Shown in pieces: positions 15,301-27,300 of a stretch of DNA of 64,000 nt. Under the pieces are notes generated by a model. The model ran no database searches, was not told the origin of the DNA, and was given only the letters and a program-made list of their open reading frames with translations. A program made the position numbers and the translations under genes. The stretch is from NCBI GenBank assembly GCA_038025085.1, contig CM076154.1:20098501-20162500 (forward strand), in the 5' to 3' direction. This DNA comes from Tetragonia tetragonoides (Eukaryota; Streptophyta; Magnoliopsida; Caryophyllales; Aizoaceae). Within the stretch, counting starts at the first letter, position 1. Each line of letters begins with the position of its first letter.

Positions 15301-18300
15301 CCCAATGATTTATTTCTTATGTTTTGTTTGGTTTAGTAATCAGCTTTTCAGTAAGCTAAGAAGTGATGAATATGCTCTGTGTACACAATCAAAACCATGA
15401 TGAAAGTTTTGATACATTCCAAAATGAATTTTAACTTAGTGATATTGGTTTAGGGGCAACATTTTATTTAGCATATATACAAGTGCAGAAAATGCATCTA
15501 TACAGAGTTAGAGAATATATGTTCCATGATTTCTGGGAACTTACAATTGCTGAACAACTTTTATTTACCTAATTTTGCTGCCTCCCATAGAGGCACCTGA
15601 AATCATACTTGGCAAGACTGCTAGATATACAACTTTCTACTTCACTTGCTCCCAATCAAATGTAACCTTAGATTCAGCCTCATGAGACATTTGTTGACTG
15701 ATTGCCTTTTTTTTTGTTAGCGATGCATAACCTATTGATTTGGTGAAGTTTTTGCATTTATTTTCTACTATCTAATTATTTATTAGAGATTCGTAATAGT
15801 GGTGTTAAGAAAGATCACGACTACAAGTGTGGGATGTAATAGCTAAAAAAACCACAATTGGTCTTCCTGTCTCTGTTTCTCTCCATTTCCTTTTTGTGGG
15901 ATGTCCTGAAGCTAATGCATCCCTCAAAAGTGTGAGTTGACTCAGAACTATTTTTTGTTCTTTTTTTCATCAGGAGGCTCTGATAAATGCCATGAATGAT
16001 GAGCTGCCGAGGATTCAGGAACAAGTCTATTATGGGAACATAGATTCACATACTGATGTGTTGGATAAATTCTTATCTGAGAGTGGTGTACGTCGCTACA
16101 ATCCACAGGTAACGCATTTTGGAACTCTATGCATGCTGCATTGATAAGTTTCTCTTTCACTCACACATATTTTCAACATATAATTAAATTATTTTGTTTA
16201 GCATTGTGTTAATTCATTTCACCCCATTCCAAGTTCTCTATACTCTATGCAGATTCTAACTGATGGAAAAAGTAAACCGAAGTTTGTATCACTTGCTCAA
16301 TCAATTCTTGACAAGGAATCTGCAGTTCACGAAATCAGCTATTTGCATTCTCCAGAAAGTAAGTGGTTTTCAGCATTTCATTGGTATGGTTCTTCTTACT
16401 ATAGTAAGTATCTTCAAAATAAGACTGTTCTGGTCCACCCTATCTTGCAGCTGTCGATGATTTGAAGCCTGTGACACATATGCTTGCTATTGATGTGTCA
16501 TCAACAAAGGGGATGAAGTTGCTTAGAGAAGGAATTCATTATCTTGTTAGTCTTGTTATCCTGTTTTATTTTTCTTTTGTGGTGATTGTAACATGTAAGT
16601 TTATTGCTATTTATTATCTTGGCCATGACAAATATTATTTTTATTTACAGCAAGATGGGTCTACAAGGGCCCGTGTTGGTGTACTTTTTGGTGCCAATTT
16701 GGCAGCTGATGCACCTGGCCTTCTCTTTGTGAAGATCTTCCAAGACACTATATTGTCATATAGGTGCGTTAGACATCTCGTTTTGTAGAGTCATATCCTT
16801 CTTGATACTCTAGCTTTATTTATTATCCTTTTCTTTTGGGATGAGTCACTTGCCTATTATTCATGTACAGCTTTGATTTGTCTTACTTGAGTAATGATGT
16901 CGTCTTTGCGTTTTTAATGCAGCCACAAGAAAGAGGTTTTGAAGTTCTTGGATCAGCTATGCTCGTTATATGTGCATGATTACTTACATGAATCATCCTT
17001 GCAACCAGAAAGCATGAAAACATTCCTCGGAAAGGTTATTGATCTAGCAGGTGTTAATAAATTGCCATCCGAGATCTACAGATCTCTGCTGACGGATTTT
17101 CCTGTTGGTGATTTACAAAAACACTTGAATAAGGTATCTTAGTTTGGCACCTTCACATGCGTTGTCAAAGTTGGTAGTCTTTAATTTTGCTCTTTGACTC
17201 AGTTGGAGGATTGTCTAGTTTATATCATTTCGAATTTTTCCATGATTTGAATGATCAGCCTTTAATTGTTGCTTACCTTAATGATTGTGATGCGAATGCT
17301 GTTGATTCTGGGATGTCATTTTATTAGGCTTTTGAACAAACTAAAATTCCCCTTGCAGGCAGCTTTGTTTCTACATAGGCACCTTGGGCATGAATCTGGT
17401 ACGAATGCAGTCATCACAAACGGCAGGGTGCGTTTTCAGCCTGTATATCTACTTTGTTGATTTAGTTTACCTCGTGACTGTAAAGTCTATATTGGCTCTT
17501 CCTTTCAGCAAATTCACACAGCTGTACTGTTGTCCCTGGAATACCGTCACCTGCTGGATCTTTGGAAATGATTCTTCTTTATTTTCAATACCTAGGGGCC
17601 AGGGGGGATGGTGATTGGAAGGATAGGAAGTGCTACAATTCTTGATACGGATTGTTTTGACTCGTCTTATAAACTTCTGAGCCTATTCAGATTCTCTAGT
17701 AACTCCTGTAATTTTTCAGGTAACTGGCCTCATTGACAAAAGTACTTTCCTCTCTCATGATCTGCATCTGCTGGAGTCGTTGGAGTTTAAGCAAAGAATT
17801 AAGCATATTTTAGAAATCATTGAAGGTTTGAAGTGGGAAGATATCGATCCTGATTCTCTTACAAGGTTATTCGCACGTGCTTAATTAAGGCTCTAGTTGT
17901 TTCATTTTACTATAATACCTTTTTTTTTTTTTTTTTTAGATAAGAAAAAGTTTTATTATTCAATCAAGTGAAAGAATACAAAAGGAGGACAAGAAGTCCT
18001 CAAATTAATACAAAAAATATCTACAACTCCCCCCCCAATGAAGTTGAACAAAGGTAAGTGGAACACCCTTGAAGACCCCAGCTGCCTTTGCCCAAAGAGA
18101 AGCCAAATAAATAATATGATCCCAAACACAGTCAATGGTCCTTCCAGAAGCAGAAAAAACCCTCGAATTCCGTTCTAGCCAAATACACCACAGAACGGCC
18201 ATACAAGCACACCTCCGCCACAACTTGCCCTCTCTCCCCCGCCCACCAGCAACAAACCGCATCTGCCAAAACTGGGCAACTGTAGCCGGAGTAGCAAAAG

Positions 18301-21300
18301 GCTCACCCCCTGTCAACCTGCCCCACAACATCCTAGCAAACTCACACATAACAAACAGATGCAGACCGTCCTCACAGTCGTGACGGCACATAACACACAC
18401 ACTCGGAGACAAACACCAACCAGGCCTCCGCCGCTGCAACATGTCATGCGTATTCACCCTATCTAACACCAAAGTCCACACGAAGGTGCGCACCTTCAAA
18501 GGAACCTTCGACTTCCAGATATAAGTAGCAAGGGGGAAATGGGGAAACCGAGAAGGCAGACTAAGCCGATGTAAGGACTTAGAGGAGAAAACCCCAGAGG
18601 AGTCTCCTTCCCAAGTCCGAGAATCGTCCCTAGGGACGAGAAGAGTAGTGTTTAGCACACTCAGGAGGGAAATAAGTTCCTCCATCTCACGATCATGGGG
18701 AGCTCTGCTTAAATGTAGGTTCCAAGAACCGCCCGTAACGGAGTAGAATTCCGATACTGGCGCCTCATGGAGTGTAGACAACAGATAAACCCGAGGATAT
18801 GCGGAGGAGAAAGTGGAGTCCCCCTTCCACACATCCTCCCAGAACCTTACCCGATGACCATTACCCACATTAAATCCAACCAGGGGAAAGAAAAGAGGCA
18901 ATACCTGAGATATAAACTTCCACGGGCAAGCATGGGAGACTGCGGTACCAGTTCGGGCGTCCCATCCATTCTGTTGCAGACCCATTTTACTATAATACCT
19001 TATTTATATGGATAAGATGTGAAGAAGTTCTGAAAAGGACATTAATCTCTTTTCTTTGCTCTCTGTCATGATTCTTGCATGGCATCTTGAAGACATTTAT
19101 TTTTCTTGGGTGGCTAAGTGGGACAGAATAATTCATTATGTTTTATTGGGGGTACAAAAATTTCAAACCCCCCTCCCCCCTTTTACGTTTCCCTTTATTT
19201 AAAGGAGATAGGGGTTCAAACATGATGTGTTGCCAGCAGGCCACTGGCCATCCAGAATTTATTTAATTTTTAAATTCTTTTTTTTTTAATAAGAAAAGGA
19301 ATTATATTCAGGAAGATAGAAAGTATACAAAAAATTTGGCCGTCCTCAATGAAAGGAACCAAACCAAACGTAAGAGAATAAGCCTATACGTTTTCATTGC
19401 TTATTCATATAAATTTTCTCTGAGTAGTAACAGTTAATGTTTATGCTAGATTTCAAAATCTCTAGCTCTGGATTACCTTTCTTTTTTCCTATAACAACTC
19501 TGAGTACCAACTGTAACTTCCTTTCCATGGGGTCAATGAGTTTAATTCCCAATGCTCAAAAAGTGCTCGTCCAGATTATTGATCATTGTATTAGGAGAAG
19601 GGTTCATAAAATTATTTCCTGAGCTTTTAGCTTCTGGCGTAGGTTGTTTGGCTCTTCTGGTGAGTTGTGGGTTTTCCCTTATAGTGTTGAGGCATTCCTG
19701 CAGATGCGATTTTTAGGCTTTGGGGGTGGGAAGGAGAAGTTGTCGTGGCATAACACTTTTTTTGCGATGTTGTAGTGCGTTTGGTTGGAGGGGAATGCAT
19801 GGGTGTTCACCAGGAAGTCTAGGAATCCCAATTCCCACATCACAATGAAAAAGAAGGCCCACAAACATATGTTCGCTAGTTGTATTTAGTTTAGTTTCAA
19901 AATCTGTCATCTATTTTGCTATTGAATTCATGTGCCATCTCTTATGGATTATGGTATCATTTTGTCCTCGTTTGTTTGGTGCTGAGTTCCGTTTTGCCGC
20001 AACTTGCAGCAAGTTCATCAGTGATATCGTTATGCTTGTTTCATCCACAATGTCTACACGAGATCGAAGCAGTGAGGGTGCCCGTTTTGAGATTTTGCAA
20101 GCAACATACAGGTAGGTGTTCTTGCATTTCTTTTATCTTTATATTCTAAGAATACAAAGAAGTATCCTGTCCACAATATGTGAAGATCATTCTTGGGCAA
20201 CTCAAATGATTAATGTCCATGAAGAATCACATGTGTTTGTTTATCCTATAGATTTGTTTGTAGCCTAATGTTGAGGCTATGATGAAAAATGTACAGCTGT
20301 GGGTAATATGTAGGAGTTGAACAATAGTTGACTGAGGGAAGTTTGTCCCCTCCATTATAAGTAAAATAAAGAGGAGGTCGAAAGTCTTCTTGGTCCTATA
20401 TATTATGCAAAGATTACTCCCACTTTTACCATGATTTTCAAAAATCATTGTATCCCAAAATGTTCACCTTTTACCTTTTTTTCTTTGTTGAAGTATATAT
20501 TTGTCAGTATACTATTAATTTTCAATATGAGCTGATTCATTGATTGTTCTCGCGTTTTTGCTGTATAGTGCTGTGGTGTTGAACCCTGAGAAGTCTAGCA
20601 TTCATATTGATGCTGTCATTGATCCCTTAAGTGCATCAGGACAAAAGCTTACATCTCTTCTCCGTATTTTATGGAAATCTGTTCAGCCAAGCATGAGAAT
20701 TGTGCTTAATCCATTGGTGGGTAAATCCTTCAAGTTATGTTGAGTTTATATTTTGTTTTGTTGTTATCAGTCAATCAAAAATATTTCAGAGCCTGGGTAG
20801 TATCGGTATGTCCTTAAAATTCTTCTTGCCCTTCCCGATGGGAATTGCAATTTGATGTAGTATAATGTGAGATCCCTCTTAGATAAATCTGTTCATTTTG
20901 TCTCATCTATGTAAGAAAGGATGGGTCTAGGGGGTAGGAAGTTTAAAAATGTAGGTGCTTAGGTTAAATTCTCAGAGACTTGGGGATCTTACCAAGCATA
21001 ATCAAGTTCGGAGGCCACAAAATTCCACTTTTGTATTGTCCTTTTGCATGGATATGTGGCAATTGTTGCTCGGGGTTTGGGGGGAGTGCTGGGCTCGCAC
21101 TTTGAAGTTGATGTTTCAGATTATCTAACGATGCTGTGGGCCTAGGGAGGAGGGGGAGATACTTTTTCTTTTCTGTCAGCACTGGTGCGTGGGATTTGCA
21201 TTAAAAAAATCTTGGTTAAGGGGTGAAACATTAAAACAAAATCTTATTGCTTCTGTTATGCCCCCACATGATAGGCAGATGGAGGAGTTTGTTTCTCTCC

Positions 21301-24300
21301 TGAGTGTTCTTAACTCTACTCTCTTTGTCCCTAGGGATGATTCTAGGACTTGGACGGGGGATCCTTCTAGGGTCTTCTCTTGCAAGTCCTTCCTTTACCA
21401 TATTAGCCTTCCCTCTTAGTTTCCCCACTTTCCATTGAATGGGCTAGATTGCTGTGTGGGGAGCCCATTGGAGGCTCCATTGAAGGTGCGCGCTTTTGTG
21501 TGGACTTTGGTGCTGGGTAGGGTGAACACTTATGATATGCTGCAGCGTAGGAGACCTAGTTGGTCCCTTTTACCAGGTTTTGTGTGATGTGTCGGCATAG
21601 TGGGGAGGATTGTCTGCATTTGTTTGTGCTCTATGACTTTGCGCAGAGTTTATGGGCTAGATTGCTGTGTGGGGAGAGCTTTGTGTGTCCATCCACGGTG
21701 GGTGAATTCTTTACAGTTATGATTTGTGGCGATGAGGAGGAGTAAGGAGGGAAGGTTGTTGTGGCGTTGTGCTTGTATGGCTTTACTTTGGTGTATTTGG
21801 TTGGAGAGAAATTCTAGGATTTTCTCCGGGACTGAGAAAACTATTGATTATGTTTGGGATCACATAGTTTACTTAATTTTTTTTTATATGGACCTATGTC
21901 CACCTAAGATGGATGGACCGATGGCAATTTTGTATATAAAAGAAAATACCAGGACATTTCTATCGCGCCTCACTTCCTTCCTCGTGTCTTCATTTTCGAC
22001 ACTACTGAACTCTCTTCTCACCTCTCTCAAACTTCCATACTATGAAATTTAAATTGAATTTTGTGGCTTCAAAATCTAAAACTAAATTACAAAATTGTTG
22101 TATCCTGACTCTTCTTGATTTCTACAGTTCATCAAGACCCAATTTGAGTATTTTTCGTTTTGTTTTATTTTTCGAATTGTGTTTGCTGACAATGGAGGGA
22201 AGGGCGGGGGGCGGTGACGGTGGTCGTTCTAGGGGCGGTAGGGTGGGGGGTGGTGGGGGTGGTTTGTTTCATTTCTGTGTTGAGGAGAGAGAGATAGAGT
22301 TGGTTGGGCAGGGTGGAGGAGGGGAGGAGAGAGAGATAGAGTTGGTTGGGCAGGGTGGAGGAGGGGAGGAGAGAGAGTGGAAAGGTGTTGTAATGGTGGT
22401 CGGTGGAGCTGTCACGGGATGGTTGGTTGCCGGTGGTTCCGTGGCGTGGGGCAATTGGGTGGATGGCGGCTCACATGGTTTGTTTGCTGTGAGCCTGTGA
22501 TGAATGAAATTGATGATGACGGAAGATGATGATGAATTTTCTTTTTTTTAGAGTGAAGATATTAATTTGCTTTTTCATGAATAATCTTAATCGAGTATAT
22601 TTTGGTCAAAATCCTAATGGAGTTTACATATGGATGGTTACACTTGGAGTTTGTTTTTTTTTTTTTTTTTTCTCTTTTTTCTTGTCTTTTCCTTTCTTTT
22701 TGTTAGAGTAATTTTGTGATAAAAAACTAATCTAATAGATAAGTTATGAAAATAGTTTATAAATTATGAACCTTAGATCGTTAATAAGTAACTGAAGTTC
22801 ATGAAAAACAATAAGTCTTGTAAACGTAAGGTTCATTAATAATAGTCTAATAGTTCATAAGCGATAAACGTAAGGTTCATTTAAAATAGTCTAATACTCT
22901 CTCCGTCCCAGACAAATGGTTACAATTGTTTTTCAATGTCAAAGTTCGCAAACTTTAACCATAAATTTGTGAAAAAAGTACAAAGATTTAATATAAAAAT
23001 ACTATGGTTAGATACATCTTAAATAGTACTTTTGGAAAATAATAATTTTATAATTTATATATTCATTTAATTATACATTATTTACGGTCAAAGTGGTGCA
23101 TTGAAAATAGTGAAAAAACAACTGTAACCATTTGTTTGGGACGGAAGGAGTAGTTCATAAGAGATAAACGTAATGTTGATTTAAAATTAGTCTAAGAGTT
23201 CATAAGCACGATGAACGTAGGTTCATTTAAAATAGTCTAATAGTTCATAAGCGATGAACGTAAGGTTCATTTAAGATAGTCTAATAGTTCATAAGCGATA
23301 AACGTAACGTTCATTTAAAATAGTCTAATAGTTCATAAACGATAAACGTAAGGTTCATTTAAAAATAGTTTAATAGTTCATAAGCTATAAGTGTAAAGTT
23401 TATTTAAAATAGTCTAATAGTTCATAAGCGATAAACGTAATGTTTATTAAAAATAATCTAATATTTAATAAACGATAATTGTAAGGTTCATTATGAATAG
23501 TCTAATAGTTCATAAATTATAAACGTAAGGTTCATTAAAGATAGTCTAATAGTAAGACACCTCAACATGAGAAAAATGGATGACAATTGACTTTATCATA
23601 ACAAAATTTCTAACATATCAACTAACTTTGACATTTGTAATTTCATATTTCTCTTAAATAAGAGTTTTTCTATTACTTATGAAACGATTTTGACTAATTG
23701 TTATATTGATATGGATTTTGATACTTCTTTTGCATTAGTAAAAAACCAATAACAGGTGAAAACCTTACAAAATATTTTTCAAGTAGATTAGAACCATATC
23801 TTTTATGTCTAATATCAATATAGAATGGTAATTTTTTATTTTAAAGCTGAAAATAAAACTAAGTATGCAATTATAACCAAATTAAAAAATTAAGTGTTCA
23901 ACGTTGGGTTGACCCGAACCCGAACACATTAGGTCATGAACAAGCTTTTCTCAACCCGAAAATGAAACGACCCGACCTGTTAAATGACCCGACCGAAAGC
24001 GACCGAACCCGAATCTGACCTGTTTGACACCTCTACGTATGGTTGAATAAAAATATTCTAATAGTTCATACGCGATAAACGTAAGGTTCATTAAAAATAG
24101 TCTAATAGTTCATAAGATTTATGCGTAAGGTTCATTTTAAAATATTCTAATAGTTTATAAGTTATAAACGTAAAGTTGATTAAAAATATTCTAATAGTTC
24201 ATACGCTATAAACATAAGGTTTAATAAAAATAGAATAAGAAACGTAACGATGATTTAAAATAGTGTTATAGTTCATAAAGTATTAGCGTAAGGTTCATTA

Positions 24301-27300
24301 AAAATTTGTCTGATAGTTCATAAGGTATAAACGTAAGGTTCATTTAGAATAATCTAATAGTTCACAAGTTATAAACGTAAGGTTCATTAAAAATAGTTTA
24401 ATAACCTTAACGTTCGTTTAAAATAGCCTAATAGTTCATAATATCTAAACATAAGATGTTCATTCAAAATAGTCTAATTGTTTATAAGATATAAAGTTCT
24501 AAAAATAGTGTAAACGTTAATAAGTCTATGTAAAAGAAAAATTGTTTAATTGTTTATTCAAAATAGTCTAATTGTTTAATAAAATTTTCTCTTATCTAAA
24601 AGAAAAATTGCTTCTGTTATGCCCCCTATATGGAGCTCACTTTGTCTAATTATGAGTGACTAAAACAATATTTCTGCTGCTTCTGTTTTGTATGAAAGGT
24701 TAGGCTCTGGGTCAATATTATCCACAGAATTCTTTCTTGAGAAAATTAATTCTTTAAGCTAACATTTGCTATGTTCGTGGCAGAGTTCCCTTGTTGATCT
24801 CCCTCTGAAGAATTACTACAGATATGTCGTACCATCAATGGTATGACATATGAATTTGCCTTTGAGAAATCTGCTACTCATTACCAATTGGATATCTAAT
24901 TGTCCAGTCTCATGCAGGATGACTTTAGCAGCTCTGATTATGCTGTGAATGGCCCCAAGGCATTCTTTGCAAATATGCCATTATCAAAAACGCTGACAAT
25001 GAACCTTGATGTTCCTGAAACATGGCTCGTGGAGCCTGTCATAGCTGTGTATGTTCTTCTCTATGTTATTGATATTCTGGAAATTGTTGATTCCGATTTG
25101 CATATCTTCTTATTCTGAGTAATGCCAAAGTTCTTGAACCCAGTTGCCTCCTTGGAAGGTTACTCTATATCTAAAAAGTGGCATAGTACTCCCTTCGTTC
25201 CAAATTGAGCTTCTTGTTTGACTTTTTGAATCAAACTTCACAAAACTTGACTATTGATTTGTGAAAAAAAAAATACAAAGATTTACAATATCAAAATACT
25301 ATTCTTAGATTCATTTTTAATTGTAGTTTCACAATATCAACTTTTTATAATTTTGATATTAATATAATTACAATTATTGATGGTCAAATTGTTGTCTCGT
25401 AGACTGTGCAAAGTCAAACAGGAAGCTCAATTTGGAACGGAGGGAGTATTTTGTTTTTAGCATTATTTTCCATGGATTATTTATCTTATATCCTCTCCTG
25501 TCTATGTGACATATGTCAGCCATGACTTGGATAACATATTGCTCGAAAACCTAGGAGAGACAAGGACACTGCAAGCTGTATTTGAACTTGAAGCGCTTGT
25601 TCTGACAGGTATCTTATCGTTTTCTTGGTCAGAAGCGAATTTGCAGTATCCCAGATTTGTAACAAATTTATATTGCAAACAAAATGAAATTTTATGGTCT
25701 AATCTGCTGCTTGGATTTTGGAGATCAGGTCATTGTCTTGAGAAAGATCATGAACCACCTAGAGGCCTTCAAATGATTCTTGGGACCAAGAATGCTCCTC
25801 ACCTGGTGGACACTCTTGTTATGGCAAATTTAGGCTACTGGCAAATGAAAGTTTCTCCTGGCATATGGTATTTGCAGCTTGCCCAAGGCAGAAGCTCTGA
25901 ACTATACGTTTTTAGAGAGGATGATGGAGGAAGTACGATGACAACTTTATCTAAACGTATTACCATAGATGATTTGCGGGGTAAAGTTGTTCATTTGGAA
26001 GTAGTGAAAAGGAAGGGCCTAGAACACGAAAAATTGCTGGTTTCTGCTGCTGCTGCTGACCAATCCCTTGACAGCAAAAAGGTTAGGGCCTGAAAAAGCT
26101 TCTCAGTATTGTTCTGGTTGCCAAAGTAGGAAATTAAAGAAAAGAGGGATAATTCGAAAAAAAAAATTATGGAAAAGAAAATTATGTGGTTCTTGCCATC
26201 TTCTGTCTATGAACAAGCTTTGATTGGCTGCATCTGTCTATCATTGAATCTAAGTGGTGGCTTCTGTTGTATTCTGCTGCAGGACAGCCAGAGCGGTTGG
26301 AACAAAAACCTATTCAAATGGGCTTCTGGTCTCATAGGTGGAAGACATCAGTTGAAAAAGAGTGATAGCACTGTGCCGGTACTGTCATCACTTAGTTTCA
26401 TGTTTCTCTTAAGTTCTGCATCTATTGCTGACTACAATCTTTAGTCTAAATTCCTTAAATTATTGGTTTGAGTTTGGTTTGCCGCTAATATATTGCGATA
26501 TAACTTATTTCTGAGATTTGCAGCCAGCTACTTTATTAGCAAATCTCCCCCCCCCCCCCTTGCTGTCTTCCGAGCATTAAATAATTGCATTTGGTGATTC
26601 AATCTGCATGGTCCTGCATGGAAGTTGTGATGTATAGTTTTAGCTTTTAAGCATTTCAAGGCGTGGAATGATATTCTTCATGCATGTGTTCGTAATCCTT
26701 AGAATGAAGACCTTGGGTCCTTATTATGTTCACCAAATAGCTAAAGAGCAGGTTCCTCAATATTGCAGGTTCTGTAAAGTTTACCTTTTAATGAAAGAGG
26801 AATCTTAATTAAGAAACAGCTATCTACTAAATACAAATATACTTGGGGTCATCAATGTTTCCTTGAAGAAGGAAAAGGTTGAAAGACTCAAGTGTGCCAC
26901 TCTTGTTGCGCATTAACAGAGCTAATATTCTGGTCTGGTATAAAGTGGGTAATGGTTATCAGATTTGGTTCTGGGAGGATGCGTGGATTGGGGATCTCCC
27001 CTTCTCCACCACTATCTGCTTTTTATTCAGATGCTGGTGATTCTTGGGACCTTCACTAACTGAGAGCTTCATGATAGAGAGTTGGAGGAAATTACTTCCC
27101 TCCTTAGTGTTCTGAACACTGTTCATCTCGTCAACAATATGCATACTCTTGGCCTTCCCTCACAGTATCCCCATTTTTCTCTAGCTAACTACATATGGGA
27201 AGTCTAAAGTCCCTCTGAATGTGCGCGCCTTTGTTTGGACTACGGTATTGGGAAGGTTGAATACACTTGACATGTTGCACCTGGGTGGGCATTATTACCG

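Larger units (their letters stand above)
21871..24565. other. Nested insert inside the LINE
   Basis: Starts in a T-run with ATGGACCTATGTCCACC and a TATATAAAAG box (about 21934), then a glycine-codon-rich G-rich tract (22190-22460) with a tandem duplication of about 42 bp (starts about 22286 and 22328), and then the minisatellite. The 152-codon Gly-rich ORF at 22042-22500 has no recognisable domain. TIRs, LTRs or TSD for the insert were not recognised. It may be a rearranged element or a mosaic. Confidence 0.5.
21266..24606 (+). mobile_element. LINE with 20 bp TSD, split by a 2.7 kb nested insert
   Basis: LINE 5' part at 21266-21870 ([52 protein letters not shown]) and LINE 3' tail at about 24566-24606 (TTTAATAAAATTTTCTCTTATC plus As). 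The 20 bp duplication ATTGCTTCTGTTATGCCCCC at 21246-21265 and 24607-24626 shows both parts belong to one insertion. Between them is about 2.7 kb of non-LINE DNA. The last bases of the LINE before its tail are missing, so the nested event also deleted or replaced LINE sequence. Confidence 0.82.

Noticed and set aside
18005..18985. Longest open frame in the window (326 codons, minus strand) as a host gene
   Set aside because: It is the C-terminal tail of an L1-type ORF2 and is enclosed by a perfect 19 bp TSD and a poly-T end, so it is a truncated retroelement.
22042..22500. 152-codon Gly-rich ORF as a glycine-rich protein gene
   Set aside because: The composition comes from GGTGGAGGAGGGG tandem sequence, there are no recognisable domains, and it sits within the nested insert.
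23560..24045. A third hAT MITE (CCCGAC-rich segment in the minisatellite)
   Set aside because: No convincing inverted ends or 8 bp duplication could be found.
22730..24560. CRISPR-like array
   Set aside because: Repeats are contiguous and diverged with no unique spacers, and the genome is a plant's.
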